Shown: piece by piece, positions 40,844 through 51,178 of the stretch
Numbering within the stretch: the stretch's first letter is position 1
How the letters are laid out: the number at the start of each line of letters is the position of its first letter
Source of the DNA: Bacteroidota bacterium
GTDB taxonomy: Bacteria > Bacteroidota > Bacteroidia > Flavobacteriales > BACL11
Reading direction: 5' to 3'
NCBI GenBank assembly: GCA_028408365.1
Contig: JAOOLD010000007.1
Location: 1-64,000, forward strand
Length of the DNA stretch: 64,000 bases
Made by a program: the position numbers and the translations under genes
The notes under the pieces: generated by a model
Database searches by the model: none
What the model saw: the letters and a program-made list of their open reading frames with translations, nothing else
What the model was told of the DNA's origin: nothing

Positions 40844-43262
40844 GGTCAATATCAACTTCAAGATTTGTTTTTCTATTAATTTTTTTGTTTTCAAATCTTT
40901 GTATGATCTCTTTTAAAATATTCTTTGCCTTTGATACAGAGGCATTTCTTTCAATTTTAATCATAAATCCAATGATATTATAATCTCTTATTTTAGAGAT
41001 TTGAGGTTGCATTGGACCAAGAACTCTATGACCAAAAGTATCTTTTAAAGCTTTTGACAAATATGATGATGACACATTCAATTCATTAACATTTCTTGAT
41101 TTCAACTTAATTCCAATTATTCTTGTAAAGGGTGGATAATTAAAATCTTTTCTTTGACTTAATTCTCTTTCAACCATTGAACTGAAATTATTCATCTTTA
41201 AATCAGCTAATAATTTATTCTCAGTATCAAATGCTTGAATCAATACTTTACCCCTCTCCTTTCTACCAGATCTACCAGAAACTTGTATTAATTGCTGATA
41301 TGCTTTTTCATTTGAATTAAAACTTGGGAAGTTTAATAAACTGTCTGCGTCAATTATCGAAACTAATCCTACATTATCAAAATCTAGCCCCTTTGTTACC
41401 ATCTGTGTTCCTACCAATACATCGATTTTCTTTTCTTCAAAATCATTAATTATATTTTCATATGAGTTTTTATTCCTTGTACTATCATAATCCATTCTTG
41501 ATACTCTTATTTGAGGAAAAATTTCAGATAAATTATCCTCAATTTTTTGAGTTGCAAATCCTTTTTTCTCAATTGTCTCTTGACTGCAGCTTGAACATTT
41601 TTTGCTAAAATCATACCTATTTCCACAATAATGACATTTTAAGCAGTTTGATTTTATGTGATAAGTTAACGACACATCACATGATTTACATTTTGGGACA
41701 GTACCACAAAACTCACATATTACAAAAGGTGAGAAACCTCTTCTATTATGAAAAATAATAATTTGTTTGTTATCATCTAATTGAAGTTTAATCTCATCTA
41801 TTAATCGATTTGAGAAAAAACCATTCATTTCTTTTTTTAGAATTGATTTTCTTAAATCAATTATCTCAATTGATGGTAATTCTATGTTACCATACCTTTT
41901 ATCAAGCCTAACAACTTCATATTTTTTTTGATTGATATTATCTATAGTCTCTAGAGAAGGTGTCGCTGAGCCTAAAATAATTTTAGAGTTATAAATTTTT
42001 GATAATATGATAGCACAATCTCTTGCATGGTATCTAGGATTTGGCTGAGTCTGCTTTAATGAACTATCATGTTCTTCATCAATGATTATCAAATCAAGAT
42101 TATCAAAAGGTAAAAAAATAGAAGATCTTGCTCCAACGATAATCTTAAATAAAGAAGAGCTGTTTAATTTGAACTGATTCCAAATTTCTACTCTTTCATT
42201 ATTACTCATCTTAGAATGATAAATACCTACCATATTTCCAAAAAAGGTTTTCAATCTTTTAATAATTTGTGTGGTTAGTGCTATCTCAGGTAAAACATAT
42301 AAAACTTTCTTTCCTTTTTTAATGTAATCATCTATAATCCTACAATAAATTTCTGTTTTGCCGGAGCCTGTAATCCCATGCAGCAAGCATATATCTTTGG
42401 TTAATAATTTTTCATTAATCAAATCATAAGCCTGTTGTTGTTCATTAGAAAGATTTGGAATGGGGCTGACCGAAATATTTGAAAAATCAAATCTACTAAT
42501 CTTATCATAATATATTTCAATGATACTTTTAGACTCAAGTGATTTTAGAAGAGAATTTGAGCTCAAGTGATTAGGTAAATCTTTAATTTTAATTTCTTTT
42601 TGATTAGAATCAAAAAAAGATTGCAAAACCTCAAATAGCTCTATTTGTTTTTTTGCTCTTTTTGAAATAAGATTCTCTTTGTTTTTTAAGTCTAAAATTT
42701 TTACTTTCTTTTCAACTTTATCAGAAAATTTTTCTTTAACACTTTCTTCAAGAAATAAGATTTCTCTTTTGACTAAACTGTATATTTTTTTTGCAGATTT
42801 TTGAAAATTATCATCTTTGAAAATTTGATCTAACTTGAGCTTTGAATTCTCATGAACATGAGATATTAAATCTATTTCTTCTTCTTTTAAGTCAGTGGTA
42901 TCCCCATCGTAGTTTTTACTAATTTTTACAATTGTATCACTCTCTAATTTCAAAAAATTTGGAATAGCTGCTCTCATTACAGCTCCTATACTACACATGT
43001 AATATTCACTAATCCATTTCCAAAAATTCAATTGATTTGTGCCGACTACTGGAATCTCATCTAAAATTTCTAATACACTTTTGTATTTGATACTTGAATC
43101 ATATTTATTGTTGTTAGAAAAGACAATTCCTGTATATAGTTTTCTTTTACCAAATTGAACTAAGACTCTCTTTCCTATTTCTATTTCATGATTACTTAGG
43201 TAAGAAAAAGTCCCCTTTAGAGAAACAGGTAAAATAACTTCAATTATAGATTTATCTTTCAC
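40830..43262 (-). CDS. priA: Primosomal protein N' (PriA helicase), GTG start
   Basis: LLHGITGSGKTEIY; IIDEEHD; zinc-finger CEFCGTVPKCKSCDVSL..CHYCG. Confidence 0.97.
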   Translation of the reverse strand: MKDKSIIEVILPVSLKGTFSYLSNHEIEIGKRVLVQFGKRKLYTGIVFSNNNKYDSSIKYKSVLEILDEIPVVGTNQLNFWKWISEYYMCSIGAVMRAAIPNFLKLESDTIVKISKNYDGDTTDLKEEEIDLISHVHENSKLKLDQIFKDDNFQKSAKKIYSLVKREILFLEESVKEKFSDKVEKKVKILDLKNKENLISKRAKKQIELFEVLQSFFDSNQKEIKIKDLPNHLSSNSLLKSLESKSIIEIYYDKISRFDFSNISVSPIPNLSNEQQQAYDLINEKLLTKDICLLHGITGSGKTEIYCRIIDDYIKKGKKVLYVLPEIALTTQIIKRLKTFFGNMVGIYHSKMSNNERVEIWNQFKLNSSSLFKIIVGARSSIFLPFDNLDLIIIDEEHDSSLKQTQPNPRYHARDCAIILSKIYNSKIILGSATPSLETIDNINQKKYEVVRLDKRYGNIELPSIEIIDLRKSILKKEMNGFFSNRLIDEIKLQLDDNKQIIIFHNRRGFSPFVICEFCGTVPKCKSCDVSLTYHIKSNCLKCHYCGNRYDFSKKCSSCSQETIEKKGFATQKIEDNLSEIFPQIRVSRMDYDSTRNKNSYENIINDFEEKKIDVLVGTQMVTKGLDFDNVGLVSIIDADSLLNFPSFNSNEKAYQQLIQVSGRSGRKERGKVLIQAFDTENKLLADLKMNNFSSMVERELSQRKDFNYPPFTRIIGIKLKSRNVNELNVSSSYLSKALKDTFGHRVLGPMQPQISKIRDYNIIGFMIKIERNASVSKAKNILKEIIQRFENKKINRKTNLEVDIDPISL

Positions 43263-43335
43263 GATGAAAAATTACAATTTAATTCTCTAAAATGCATTAT
43301 TTAATTGTTCTCTTTTATTTAACTAAATTTGTAAT

Positions 43336-44079
43336 ATGAAAAAACTATGCTCATTACCGCTAATCATCTTTTTTATATCTTGTGAAAAAAATGACAGTTC
43401 AACAAATTTAACATTAAACTTTAATCACACTGTTAACATTTCTAGTACACTAGAACTTGATAGCACTTCATATTTAAACTCATCATCTCAATCTTACACT
43501 GTCAATAGATTATGGTACCTAATTAGTGATTTGAAACTTCAGAATTCAAAGGGAGAATTAGCTGATATTGAAGACATTCATTTTGTTGACGTTAATAATA
43601 GAGAAACAATGGTTATTGATTATGGAACAATTGATGAAGGAATTTATAATAAGATCTCATTTACATTTGGATTAGATAGCTTAAAAAATGTTGACAACCA
43701 ATATGTAAACGATTCATGGCACAGTGACATGTTTTGGCCAAATAACCCAATGATGGGATCTGGCGGATATCATTACATGAAATTAGAAGGTACATACGAT
43801 ACAATAACTCAATTTTATAATTGTCACACTGGACCTACTATGGGATCTGATTATTCTTTTAATGTCGAGCTTCCCATTGATTTTAATACGAGTGATACTG
43901 AAGGAATTATGCTAAATATAATTATGAACGTCAATAACTGGTTTGAAAATCCTAACAATTTTGTTTTATCGAACAATGGGATAATGATGAACATGGGTGC
44001 ACAAATGCAACTCAAACAAAATGGGCAAGCCGATGTATTTAGCTCTAGCGTAACATATTCAGGAAATCTAGGAAGATAA
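43336..44079 (+). CDS. MbnP-family (copper-binding) lipoprotein
   Basis: FFISCEKND; NRLWYLISDLKL...ISFTFGLDSLKNVDN...MFWPNNPMMGSGGYHYMKLEG. Confidence 0.8.
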   Translation: MKKLCSLPLIIFFISCEKNDSSTNLTLNFNHTVNISSTLELDSTSYLNSSSQSYTVNRLWYLISDLKLQNSKGELADIEDIHFVDVNNRETMVIDYGTIDEGIYNKISFTFGLDSLKNVDNQYVNDSWHSDMFWPNNPMMGSGGYHYMKLEGTYDTITQFYNCHTGPTMGSDYSFNVELPIDFNTSDTEGIMLNIIMNVNNWFENPNNFVLSNNGIMMNMGAQMQLKQNGQADVFSSSVTYSGNLGR

Positions 44080-44083
44080 AATT

Positions 44084-45172
44084 TTGAGAAGTCTTAATTA
44101 TAGTTTATTAATTATAATTTTTGCTTTTTTATCTTGCAAAAAAGATAAGAACATAATAAATGGTTGCACTGACTCAAGTGCTGCAAACTATAATCCGTAT
44201 GCCATCTTAGATGATGGTTCTTGTTTGCAATATTTAACTACCCCCTATTTAATCAACATTCCAAATGGGTTCCCATTGATGCAAATTCCTTCTGACAATC
44301 CAATGACTATCGAGGGTGTTGAGCTAGGTAAAAAATTATTTAATGACCCTATTCTAAGTGCTGACAATAGTATTTCTTGTGCAACTTGTCACATACAGTC
44401 AAACTCCTTCTCTCAACAAAGTCAATACAGCGTTGGAATTGACGGTATTGCTGGCTTCAGAAATGCATCTGCCTTGATTAATTTAGGATGGAACTCAAGC
44501 TTTAACTGGGATGGCTCAGCAAGTAGTTTAGAGGAACAGGCTTTTGAACCAGTTACGAACCCTATTGAAATGCATAATGAATGGGGAAATGTAGAAACTG
44601 AACTAAATCAAAATGAACAATACAAGGATCTTTTTAAAAAAGCTTTCAACATTGACCACATTGACTCTGTTCATGTTGTCAAAGCGATTGCTCAGTTTGA
44701 AAGATCGTTAGTCTCTTACAATAGTAAATATGACAAGTTTATAAGACAAGAAGTTCAACTAACTCCATCTGAGCTCAACGGATTATCCATTTTTAATTCT
44801 GAGAAAGGAGATTGCTTCCACTGCCATGGGACAAATCTTTTCACTAACGATAATTTTCATAACAACGGATTAGACTCTGAGCCATTTAGCGATTTAGGTT
44901 TAGCGATTGTTTCTGGAAATAGTGAAGATGCTGGTAAATTCAGAACACCCACATTAAGAAATGTTGAACTTACAGCACCATATATGCATGATGGTAGGTT
45001 TTCTACTCTAGAGGAGGTGATTGACCATTACAATAGTGGAGGTCATTACTCCTCCACTGTTGATCCCTTGATGAAAAAATTAGGTGTTGGACTGCTTTTG
45101 ACTAACCAAGAAAAAGCTGATTTAATTGCATTTTTAAAAACATTAACTGATGATGATTATGTTAATGAATGA
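44084..45172 (+). CDS. MauG/MbnH-type diheme cytochrome c peroxidase-like protein with N-terminal GCTDxxAxNYNPxAxxDDGSC module
   Basis: CATCH and CFHCH hemes; TPTLRNVELTAPYMHDGRFSTLEEVIDHYNSGG. Confidence 0.9.
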   Translation: MRSLNYSLLIIIFAFLSCKKDKNIINGCTDSSAANYNPYAILDDGSCLQYLTTPYLINIPNGFPLMQIPSDNPMTIEGVELGKKLFNDPILSADNSISCATCHIQSNSFSQQSQYSVGIDGIAGFRNASALINLGWNSSFNWDGSASSLEEQAFEPVTNPIEMHNEWGNVETELNQNEQYKDLFKKAFNIDHIDSVHVVKAIAQFERSLVSYNSKYDKFIRQEVQLTPSELNGLSIFNSEKGDCFHCHGTNLFTNDNFHNNGLDSEPFSDLGLAIVSGNSEDAGKFRTPTLRNVELTAPYMHDGRFSTLEEVIDHYNSGGHYSSTVDPLMKKLGVGLLLTNQEKADLIAFLKTLTDDDYVNE

Positions 45173-47033
45173 AAGGCTGATCAAGATAGGCTTTCTTTTC
45201 TTCTTGTTATTATTTTCAAAAATCAACATGTCTCAAAATTTTGAAAAATGCGGAAGTATGTTGCTTTTACAAAAAGCCATTAAAGAAAATAAGCTTTTAG
45301 AAAGTAAAAGAAATTTGATAAATCAAAAAGTTTACACTGAATCTATGAACAATGTTACTATACCTGTAGTTGTTCATGTTGTATATAGTAATGCTCAAAA
45401 TAATATTTCTGATAGCAGGATATTTTCTCAGATTCAAGTATTAAACGAAGATTTTAGAAGAACAAATTCAGATGCCATTAATACCCCTTCTCAATTCCAA
45501 TCAGTCGTAGCTGACATGAGTATTAATTTTTGTTTAGCAAGTAAAGACCCAGACGGAAATCCAACAAATGGAATTATTAGAAAATTGACCAATAAATCTG
45601 GTTTCTCTTTATATGACACAACAATTCATTACAATGTAACAGGAGGAAGCGATGCTTGGGACTCTGACAAATATTTAAACATTTGGGTTTGTAACATTTA
45701 CGGTGGCATACTTGGATGGGCTCAGTTTCCATACGCTGGAACGAAAGAAACAGATGGAGTTGTAATTAATCATGATAATTTTGGTGTAAATTTAAATTAT
45801 TCAAGTGCATATAATCTTGGCAGGACAACAACACACGAAGTTGGTCATTGGCTAAATCTTTTTCATGTTTGGGGAGATAACACTTGTGGAGATGATTTTG
45901 TTTTTGATACACCAACACAAGAGCAAGCCAACTATGGTTGTAAGGCGCATCCTTTTATCAGTTGTCAAAATAGTGGAGATATGTTTATGAACTTTATGGA
46001 TTACAGTGATGATGACTGTATGAATTTATTTACAAACGGTCAAAAATCTAGAGCATGGAACTGTTTGATAAATTACAGAGACAAAATATTCATCTCTGAT
46101 GGATGTGATACCTCAAACTTTTCAATGAGCTGTGATGCATCAATTGAATCGATAATTCATCCATCAAATAATGATAGTATTTGTGATCAAAAAATTTACC
46201 CAGCAATTGTAATAAAAAATAATAGTAGTGATCCGATGTATACATTGGATATAAATTACAGATTAAATGGTCAACAGTATACTTATCAATCATGGAGTGG
46301 AAATTTATCTCAAAACATGAGTGACACAGTATACCTAGCTAGTCTAAAAAATGTGCAAAACAATAATATTTTGGAGATTGAAGTTTCACTACCCAACAAT
46401 AAGATTGATTTAGATTTTTCAAATAACTTCTCATCCACCAATTATTACTCTAACATTGGAAGAACTGTTAACATCCAAATTCAAACTGACAATTATGCTC
46501 AGGAAAATCAATGGTATTTATATAAGGAAGTTAATAATTCAATCATTGACTCAGGGGTTGTACTAAGTAATAACACACTATATGAGAGAGAATATTGCTT
46601 AACGCAAGGTTGTTACCACTTTGTGATTTTTGACAGCGGAAACGATGGTATATGTTGTAATTTTGGTAATGGTTATTTTAATGCATTTTTTGGTGATTCA
46701 CTTATTGGAAGTGGTGGTAGTTTTGCTAGCATTGACTCACTGAGCTTTTGCATATCAAATGAAAATCAATCAACTAATTTAAATAACTTACATGACTCAG
46801 TAATAGAGATATATCCAAACCCTGCTTCAGATAATCTATTTTTTAAATTTAAATCTCAAATAACAATTAATAATCCTATTTTTGTAGAGATTTATGACGT
46901 AGCTGGTAAGAAAATAATTAGCAAAAAAATTACTAGCAATATCTTAAATATAAGTAGTATAGAAAATGGTGTTTATGTTTTGTTTATGAGCATAGACTCA
47001 ACCAAATACACTAAAAAGTTTGTAAAACAATAA
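45165..47033 (+). CDS. M43-family (pappalysin-like) zinc metalloprotease with T9SS type A sorting domain
   Basis: TTTHEVGHWLNLFHVWG; Met-turn NFMDYSDD; IYPNPASDNLFFKF. Confidence 0.92.
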   Translation: MNERLIKIGFLFFLLLFSKINMSQNFEKCGSMLLLQKAIKENKLLESKRNLINQKVYTESMNNVTIPVVVHVVYSNAQNNISDSRIFSQIQVLNEDFRRTNSDAINTPSQFQSVVADMSINFCLASKDPDGNPTNGIIRKLTNKSGFSLYDTTIHYNVTGGSDAWDSDKYLNIWVCNIYGGILGWAQFPYAGTKETDGVVINHDNFGVNLNYSSAYNLGRTTTHEVGHWLNLFHVWGDNTCGDDFVFDTPTQEQANYGCKAHPFISCQNSGDMFMNFMDYSDDDCMNLFTNGQKSRAWNCLINYRDKIFISDGCDTSNFSMSCDASIESIIHPSNNDSICDQKIYPAIVIKNNSSDPMYTLDINYRLNGQQYTYQSWSGNLSQNMSDTVYLASLKNVQNNNILEIEVSLPNNKIDLDFSNNFSSTNYYSNIGRTVNIQIQTDNYAQENQWYLYKEVNNSIIDSGVVLSNNTLYEREYCLTQGCYHFVIFDSGNDGICCNFGNGYFNAFFGDSLIGSGGSFASIDSLSFCISNENQSTNLNNLHDSVIEIYPNPASDNLFFKFKSQITINNPIFVEIYDVAGKKIISKKITSNILNISSIENGVYVLFMSIDSTKYTKKFVKQ

Positions 47034-48413
47034 ATGAGAGTAACCAAACTAATAGCAATTTTGATATTTTTTTCGCACATTTTATGTGCTCAAAACATTA
47101 AAAAATGTATGGCAACCAAGCTCGTCGAATACGAACTAAGTATTAATAAAGATTATGAACAAGCCAGAGCTAATCTACTTTCAGATACTCGTAATTTAAA
47201 TAGTAGTTCAAGTGAAAGGGGTTCTGCTACAATAATACCAGTTGTTGTTCATGTGGTGCACAGAAATACTCACTCCTCAGTAGGTTCCGGTACAAATATC
47301 TCTAACGCTCAAATTGAAGATCAAATAAGAATTTTAAACGAAGACTATTCAAAAACCAATTCTGAATTTCCAAATCCTCCCAGAAGTACTTTCAAGAACA
47401 TTGCAGAAAATGCGAACTTACAGTTCTGCCTTGCTTCGGAAGATCCTCAAGGCAATCCAACTACTGGAATAACAAGAACATCAACCACTAGGACAAACTT
47501 TGATGCGGATGATAATAATGATGCTAACGCAATGAAGTTAAATTCTACCGGTGGTAAAAACGGTTGGGATCCATTCAATTATTTAAACATTTGGGTATGT
47601 GATTTAACTAACTCAAGTGGCGGTGGAATGACGCTTGGATATGCTTATCTTCCAGGACTACTTGCTGGCTTTGGATCTAACGCTTGGAAAGACGGTTTAG
47701 TTGTTGATTACAGATATTTTGGAACAACAGGAGTTGCTGCCCCTAGCAGCGATGGTAGAACTGCTACTCACGAAATCGGACATTATCTAGGCTTAAATCA
47801 TACTTTTTGTGAAACTGGTACCGGTAGTTGTTGTGATAATGATAATAACATTGGATGGCCACTTTCTTTTACAAGTGTCGACGATACTCCACCGACAAAC
47901 GGTGTATATTGGAGTTTTGTTAATGCATCATACCCAAGCACAAGCTCAGGATCTTACAATTCATGTAATGACTTTGCATACGGATTTAATTCAGACATGC
48001 CAGATATGCATGAAAATTTCATGTCATATGCTCTAAACACTTGGATGTTTTCTAACGGGCAGGTTGATGTGATGAATAGTGTACTAAATAGATCTGAAAC
48101 ACAAGCAGGAAGATCAAGTTTAAAAAATGGTAGTGTTCCCGTCAATTGCAGTACATTAGGCATTCAAGAAAATATAATTAATGATTTTACAATTTATCCT
48201 AACCCCGCAAATGGAAGGATAAAAATTAGCTCAAAAAATAACCTACATATTAATACGATTAAAATCTTTAGTATAGTTGGTAAAAATGTACACTATATTA
48301 ATAATTACAGATCTGAAATAGAACTTGACTTAACACACTTGACCTCAGGTGTTTATTTTGTAGATATTTCTACTGATGAAGGAACTATTTCAAAAAGGTT
48401 AATAATCAATTAG
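47034..48413 (+). CDS. M43-family zinc metalloprotease with T9SS type A sorting domain (tandem paralog)
   Basis: TATHEIGHYLGLNHTF; NFMSYALN; IYPNPANGRIKI. Confidence 0.92.
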   Translation: MRVTKLIAILIFFSHILCAQNIKKCMATKLVEYELSINKDYEQARANLLSDTRNLNSSSSERGSATIIPVVVHVVHRNTHSSVGSGTNISNAQIEDQIRILNEDYSKTNSEFPNPPRSTFKNIAENANLQFCLASEDPQGNPTTGITRTSTTRTNFDADDNNDANAMKLNSTGGKNGWDPFNYLNIWVCDLTNSSGGGMTLGYAYLPGLLAGFGSNAWKDGLVVDYRYFGTTGVAAPSSDGRTATHEIGHYLGLNHTFCETGTGSCCDNDNNIGWPLSFTSVDDTPPTNGVYWSFVNASYPSTSSGSYNSCNDFAYGFNSDMPDMHENFMSYALNTWMFSNGQVDVMNSVLNRSETQAGRSSLKNGSVPVNCSTLGIQENIINDFTIYPNPANGRIKISSKNNLHINTIKIFSIVGKNVHYINNYRSEIELDLTHLTSGVYFVDISTDEGTISKRLIIN

Positions 48414-49395
48414 TATAATTTCTCCATTTCTCGACAAGCTCACGCATATCATCTGGTAGATCAGAAACAAACTCAAGTTTTTTTTTGCTAGCAGGATGCT
48501 CAAATGATAGTGATCTCGCATGCAATGCCTGTCTATTACAAATTTTAAAACAATTGGTTACAAATTGTTTGTACTTTGTAAATGTTGTACCCTTAAGTAT
48601 CTTATCACCTCCATATTCCATATCATTGAACACCGGATGTCCTAGATGCTTTAAATGAACTCTAATTTGATGTGTCCTTCCAGTCTCTAATTTACACTCT
48701 ATTAATGTAGTATACCTGAACCTTTCAACAACTTTATAATTAGTAATGGCTTTTTTACCAAATTCAGCATTAGGAAATACACTCATTACTTTTCTATTTT
48801 TCAAACTTCTTCCAATATTTGCATCAATAGTTCCTTTATCTTCAATAACATCACCCCACACCAAAGCTAGGTACCTTCTGTCAAGATTCCTATCAGAGAA
48901 TTTCTTTGACATTATCGACATACTAACTTCATTTTTAGCAATTACTAAAATTCCTGAAGTGAGCTTATCTAATCTATGAACTATTCCAGGTCTTGTCTCA
49001 TCTCCTTTGTTAGGTAAGTTCTCAAAATGAAAAGCGAGTGCATTTGCAAGAGTACCTTCATAATTTCCATAGCCAGGGTGTACTACAATTCCAGCTTCTT
49101 TATTTAAAATAAGGATGTCATCGTCTTCATATTTTATATTTAGTGGTATGTCCTGAGGAACTAACTCAATCTCTCTTTTTGGATAGTCATAGATTATTTT
49201 AACTATATCCTCTGATTTTACTTTATGGCTTGACTTAACTGTAATTCCGTTTACGTAAATATTACCTGAATCAGCTGCCTTTTGAATTTTATTTCTAGTT
49301 GCATTTTCTATAAAATTCATCAAGAATTTATCAACTCTTAATGGATTTTGGCCCTTATCAGCAACAAATTCATAATGAATAAATTCATCACTCAT
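48406..49395 (-). CDS. rluD: RluD-type pseudouridine synthase with S4 domain
   Basis: GIVHRLDKLTSGILVIAK; N-terminal S4-like VDKFLMNF... Confidence 0.93.
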   Translation of the reverse strand: MSDEFIHYEFVADKGQNPLRVDKFLMNFIENATRNKIQKAADSGNIYVNGITVKSSHKVKSEDIVKIIYDYPKREIELVPQDIPLNIKYEDDDILILNKEAGIVVHPGYGNYEGTLANALAFHFENLPNKGDETRPGIVHRLDKLTSGILVIAKNEVSMSIMSKKFSDRNLDRRYLALVWGDVIEDKGTIDANIGRSLKNRKVMSVFPNAEFGKKAITNYKVVERFRYTTLIECKLETGRTHQIRVHLKHLGHPVFNDMEYGGDKILKGTTFTKYKQFVTNCFKICNRQALHARSLSFEHPASKKKLEFVSDLPDDMRELVEKWRNYTN

Positions 49396-51178
49396 TTTTA
49401 ATGATTATTTTTTTTGTCACTAATTCGTCTTTAAACAGAATGTTAAATAAGTATAAACCAGATGATAAGTTTCTTACATCAATACCTTTCTCAACATCTA
49501 AATAATGATAAGAGTTGATTTCTTTACCCCAAAAATCATAAATTATAAGCTTTTCAAACTGACTTGAACACTGAAAATAAATTTTTTCAGAAGAGGGATT
49601 GGGCCATAATCTAATATTTAAGTTCTCAACTTCACTTGTGGCTAGTAGTATGTCTTTTTCTGAAACAATTGATCTAATCATCCAAGAGCTTTGGTATTGA
49701 GAATTTAACCAAGTTCCATTAAAATTATAAAACATATATTGATTTGAGTTATTATCCAAATCAAGTCCTATGTTAAGCAAGTCGTCTGTTGTTTGAATCC
49801 ATCCTACATAGTATGTGCCAGACATTTGGAAAAGAGAATCAATTAATATCGTCTGAAATTTAGTATTTCTACTATGTCTTGGACTCTCCATCTTACTGTA
49901 TAGTATATCCCCTGGCTTTCCATTATTGTCATTCCAAATTGTAAGATAGAAATCCAAATTAGAGACAGAATCCAGCATTTGAGGAAAATATAATTGTACA
50001 GCTCTGAGGGTATCAGGTCTATTTAATTTAAATTGTAATGCTCCTTTTGCTCCTGTTACATTTATTCCATAGGCTGACTCAGCTGATCCATCATCGTATG
50101 CAAAACTTGAACTAAACTCTTGTGTATACTTTATAGTGTCATTGTATTTGTAATCATCAGAACCTGTCTTAATTACATGCTTAATTTCAAATGTTGCACT
50201 ATCTATTAGAAATGAGTTAAATATGTTATCATCTACTGTAACTGGCGGAGAATGTGAAAAATTTCCAATGGAATCATAATCATTTATTGAATAATTTCTC
50301 CAACCAGAAGATGGAAAAGTAGATAGTTGATTATTTTGTTGATCATAAACAAAATATTTGTAATCTACATTTATGCTAGCATCATTATTTCTTATTGGAA
50401 TATCAATACTGTCTATTAGTTCAGTTGATTCATTATTGAGAAAATGTTTCCATGGCATTTGCGTATATCTTTTAAGCAAAGAACCATGCTTGCCGACAAA
50501 AGCAACATCATTTAATTCATTTGTATCAGAAACACTATTAAACTTGTCAAGTAATATATAATCCAAGTTCCAATGATCAAAGTTTCCTGATAGAGTAGCG
50601 TAATTAAAAAATCGAAATCTAAAGTTTTGATGTAAAAATTTATTTTCGTTGATAAAAATTACTTTCTTTTCAAAAGGATAATATGAACTACCATTTATTG
50701 CCCATATTTTATTCCACTTGAGGGAATCATCAAGAAACTCTAAAACAAGACTATCCTGATTTTGAGGAAAATCACCAACGCCTTGAGGCTGGTAAAAAAA
50801 CATCAAGAATATAGAATCAAGATTTGAGATGTCAATTTCTCTTGATGTTAAATAGTCAGCAACTCCCCAAGAATTTGTTGATGAAATATCATATGCAAAA
50901 CCATTTGAATCTAACCCGTCAAATGTTGCAACTCCAGAAGATATAGGATTTATGGAATAGCTATTATTTATTAAAATGTTTCTGTCAGTCCAATTATTAT
51001 TAGAAATATTAAAATTGGAAAAGTCATCAAAAAAAGGAAATGTTGTTTGTTTAGCTAAAGTAAGATTTGTAAAATTAATATTTTCATAATGCCCTCTACT
51101 CTTAATTACTGATACTATCTCTTGAGAAAATGAACAAAAACTTGATAACAGAAAAAATAATAAAATAACTTTACTCAT
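49388..51178 (-). CDS. T9SS type A sorted secreted protein, unknown function; the supplied ORF starts upstream at 51283
   Basis: Signal peptide MSKVILLFFLLSSFCSFSQ; C-terminal LWPNPSSEKIYF...SSGLYLFNI. Confidence 0.8.
   Translation of the reverse strand: MSKVILLFFLLSSFCSFSQEIVSVIKSRGHYENINFTNLTLAKQTTFPFFDDFSNFNISNNNWTDRNILINNSYSINPISSGVATFDGLDSNGFAYDISSTNSWGVADYLTSREIDISNLDSIFLMFFYQPQGVGDFPQNQDSLVLEFLDDSLKWNKIWAINGSSYYPFEKKVIFINENKFLHQNFRFRFFNYATLSGNFDHWNLDYILLDKFNSVSDTNELNDVAFVGKHGSLLKRYTQMPWKHFLNNESTELIDSIDIPIRNNDASINVDYKYFVYDQQNNQLSTFPSSGWRNYSINDYDSIGNFSHSPPVTVDDNIFNSFLIDSATFEIKHVIKTGSDDYKYNDTIKYTQEFSSSFAYDDGSAESAYGINVTGAKGALQFKLNRPDTLRAVQLYFPQMLDSVSNLDFYLTIWNDNNGKPGDILYSKMESPRHSRNTKFQTILIDSLFQMSGTYYVGWIQTTDDLLNIGLDLDNNSNQYMFYNFNGTWLNSQYQSSWMIRSIVSEKDILLATSEVENLNIRLWPNPSSEKIYFQCSSQFEKLIIYDFWGKEINSYHYLDVEKGIDVRNLSSGLYLFNILFKDELVTKKIIIKNE

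Noticed and set aside
47809-48036. 75-aa plus-strand ORF in an alternate frame
   Set aside because: Out-of-frame inside the second M43 protease, whose catalytic and sorting motifs are intact
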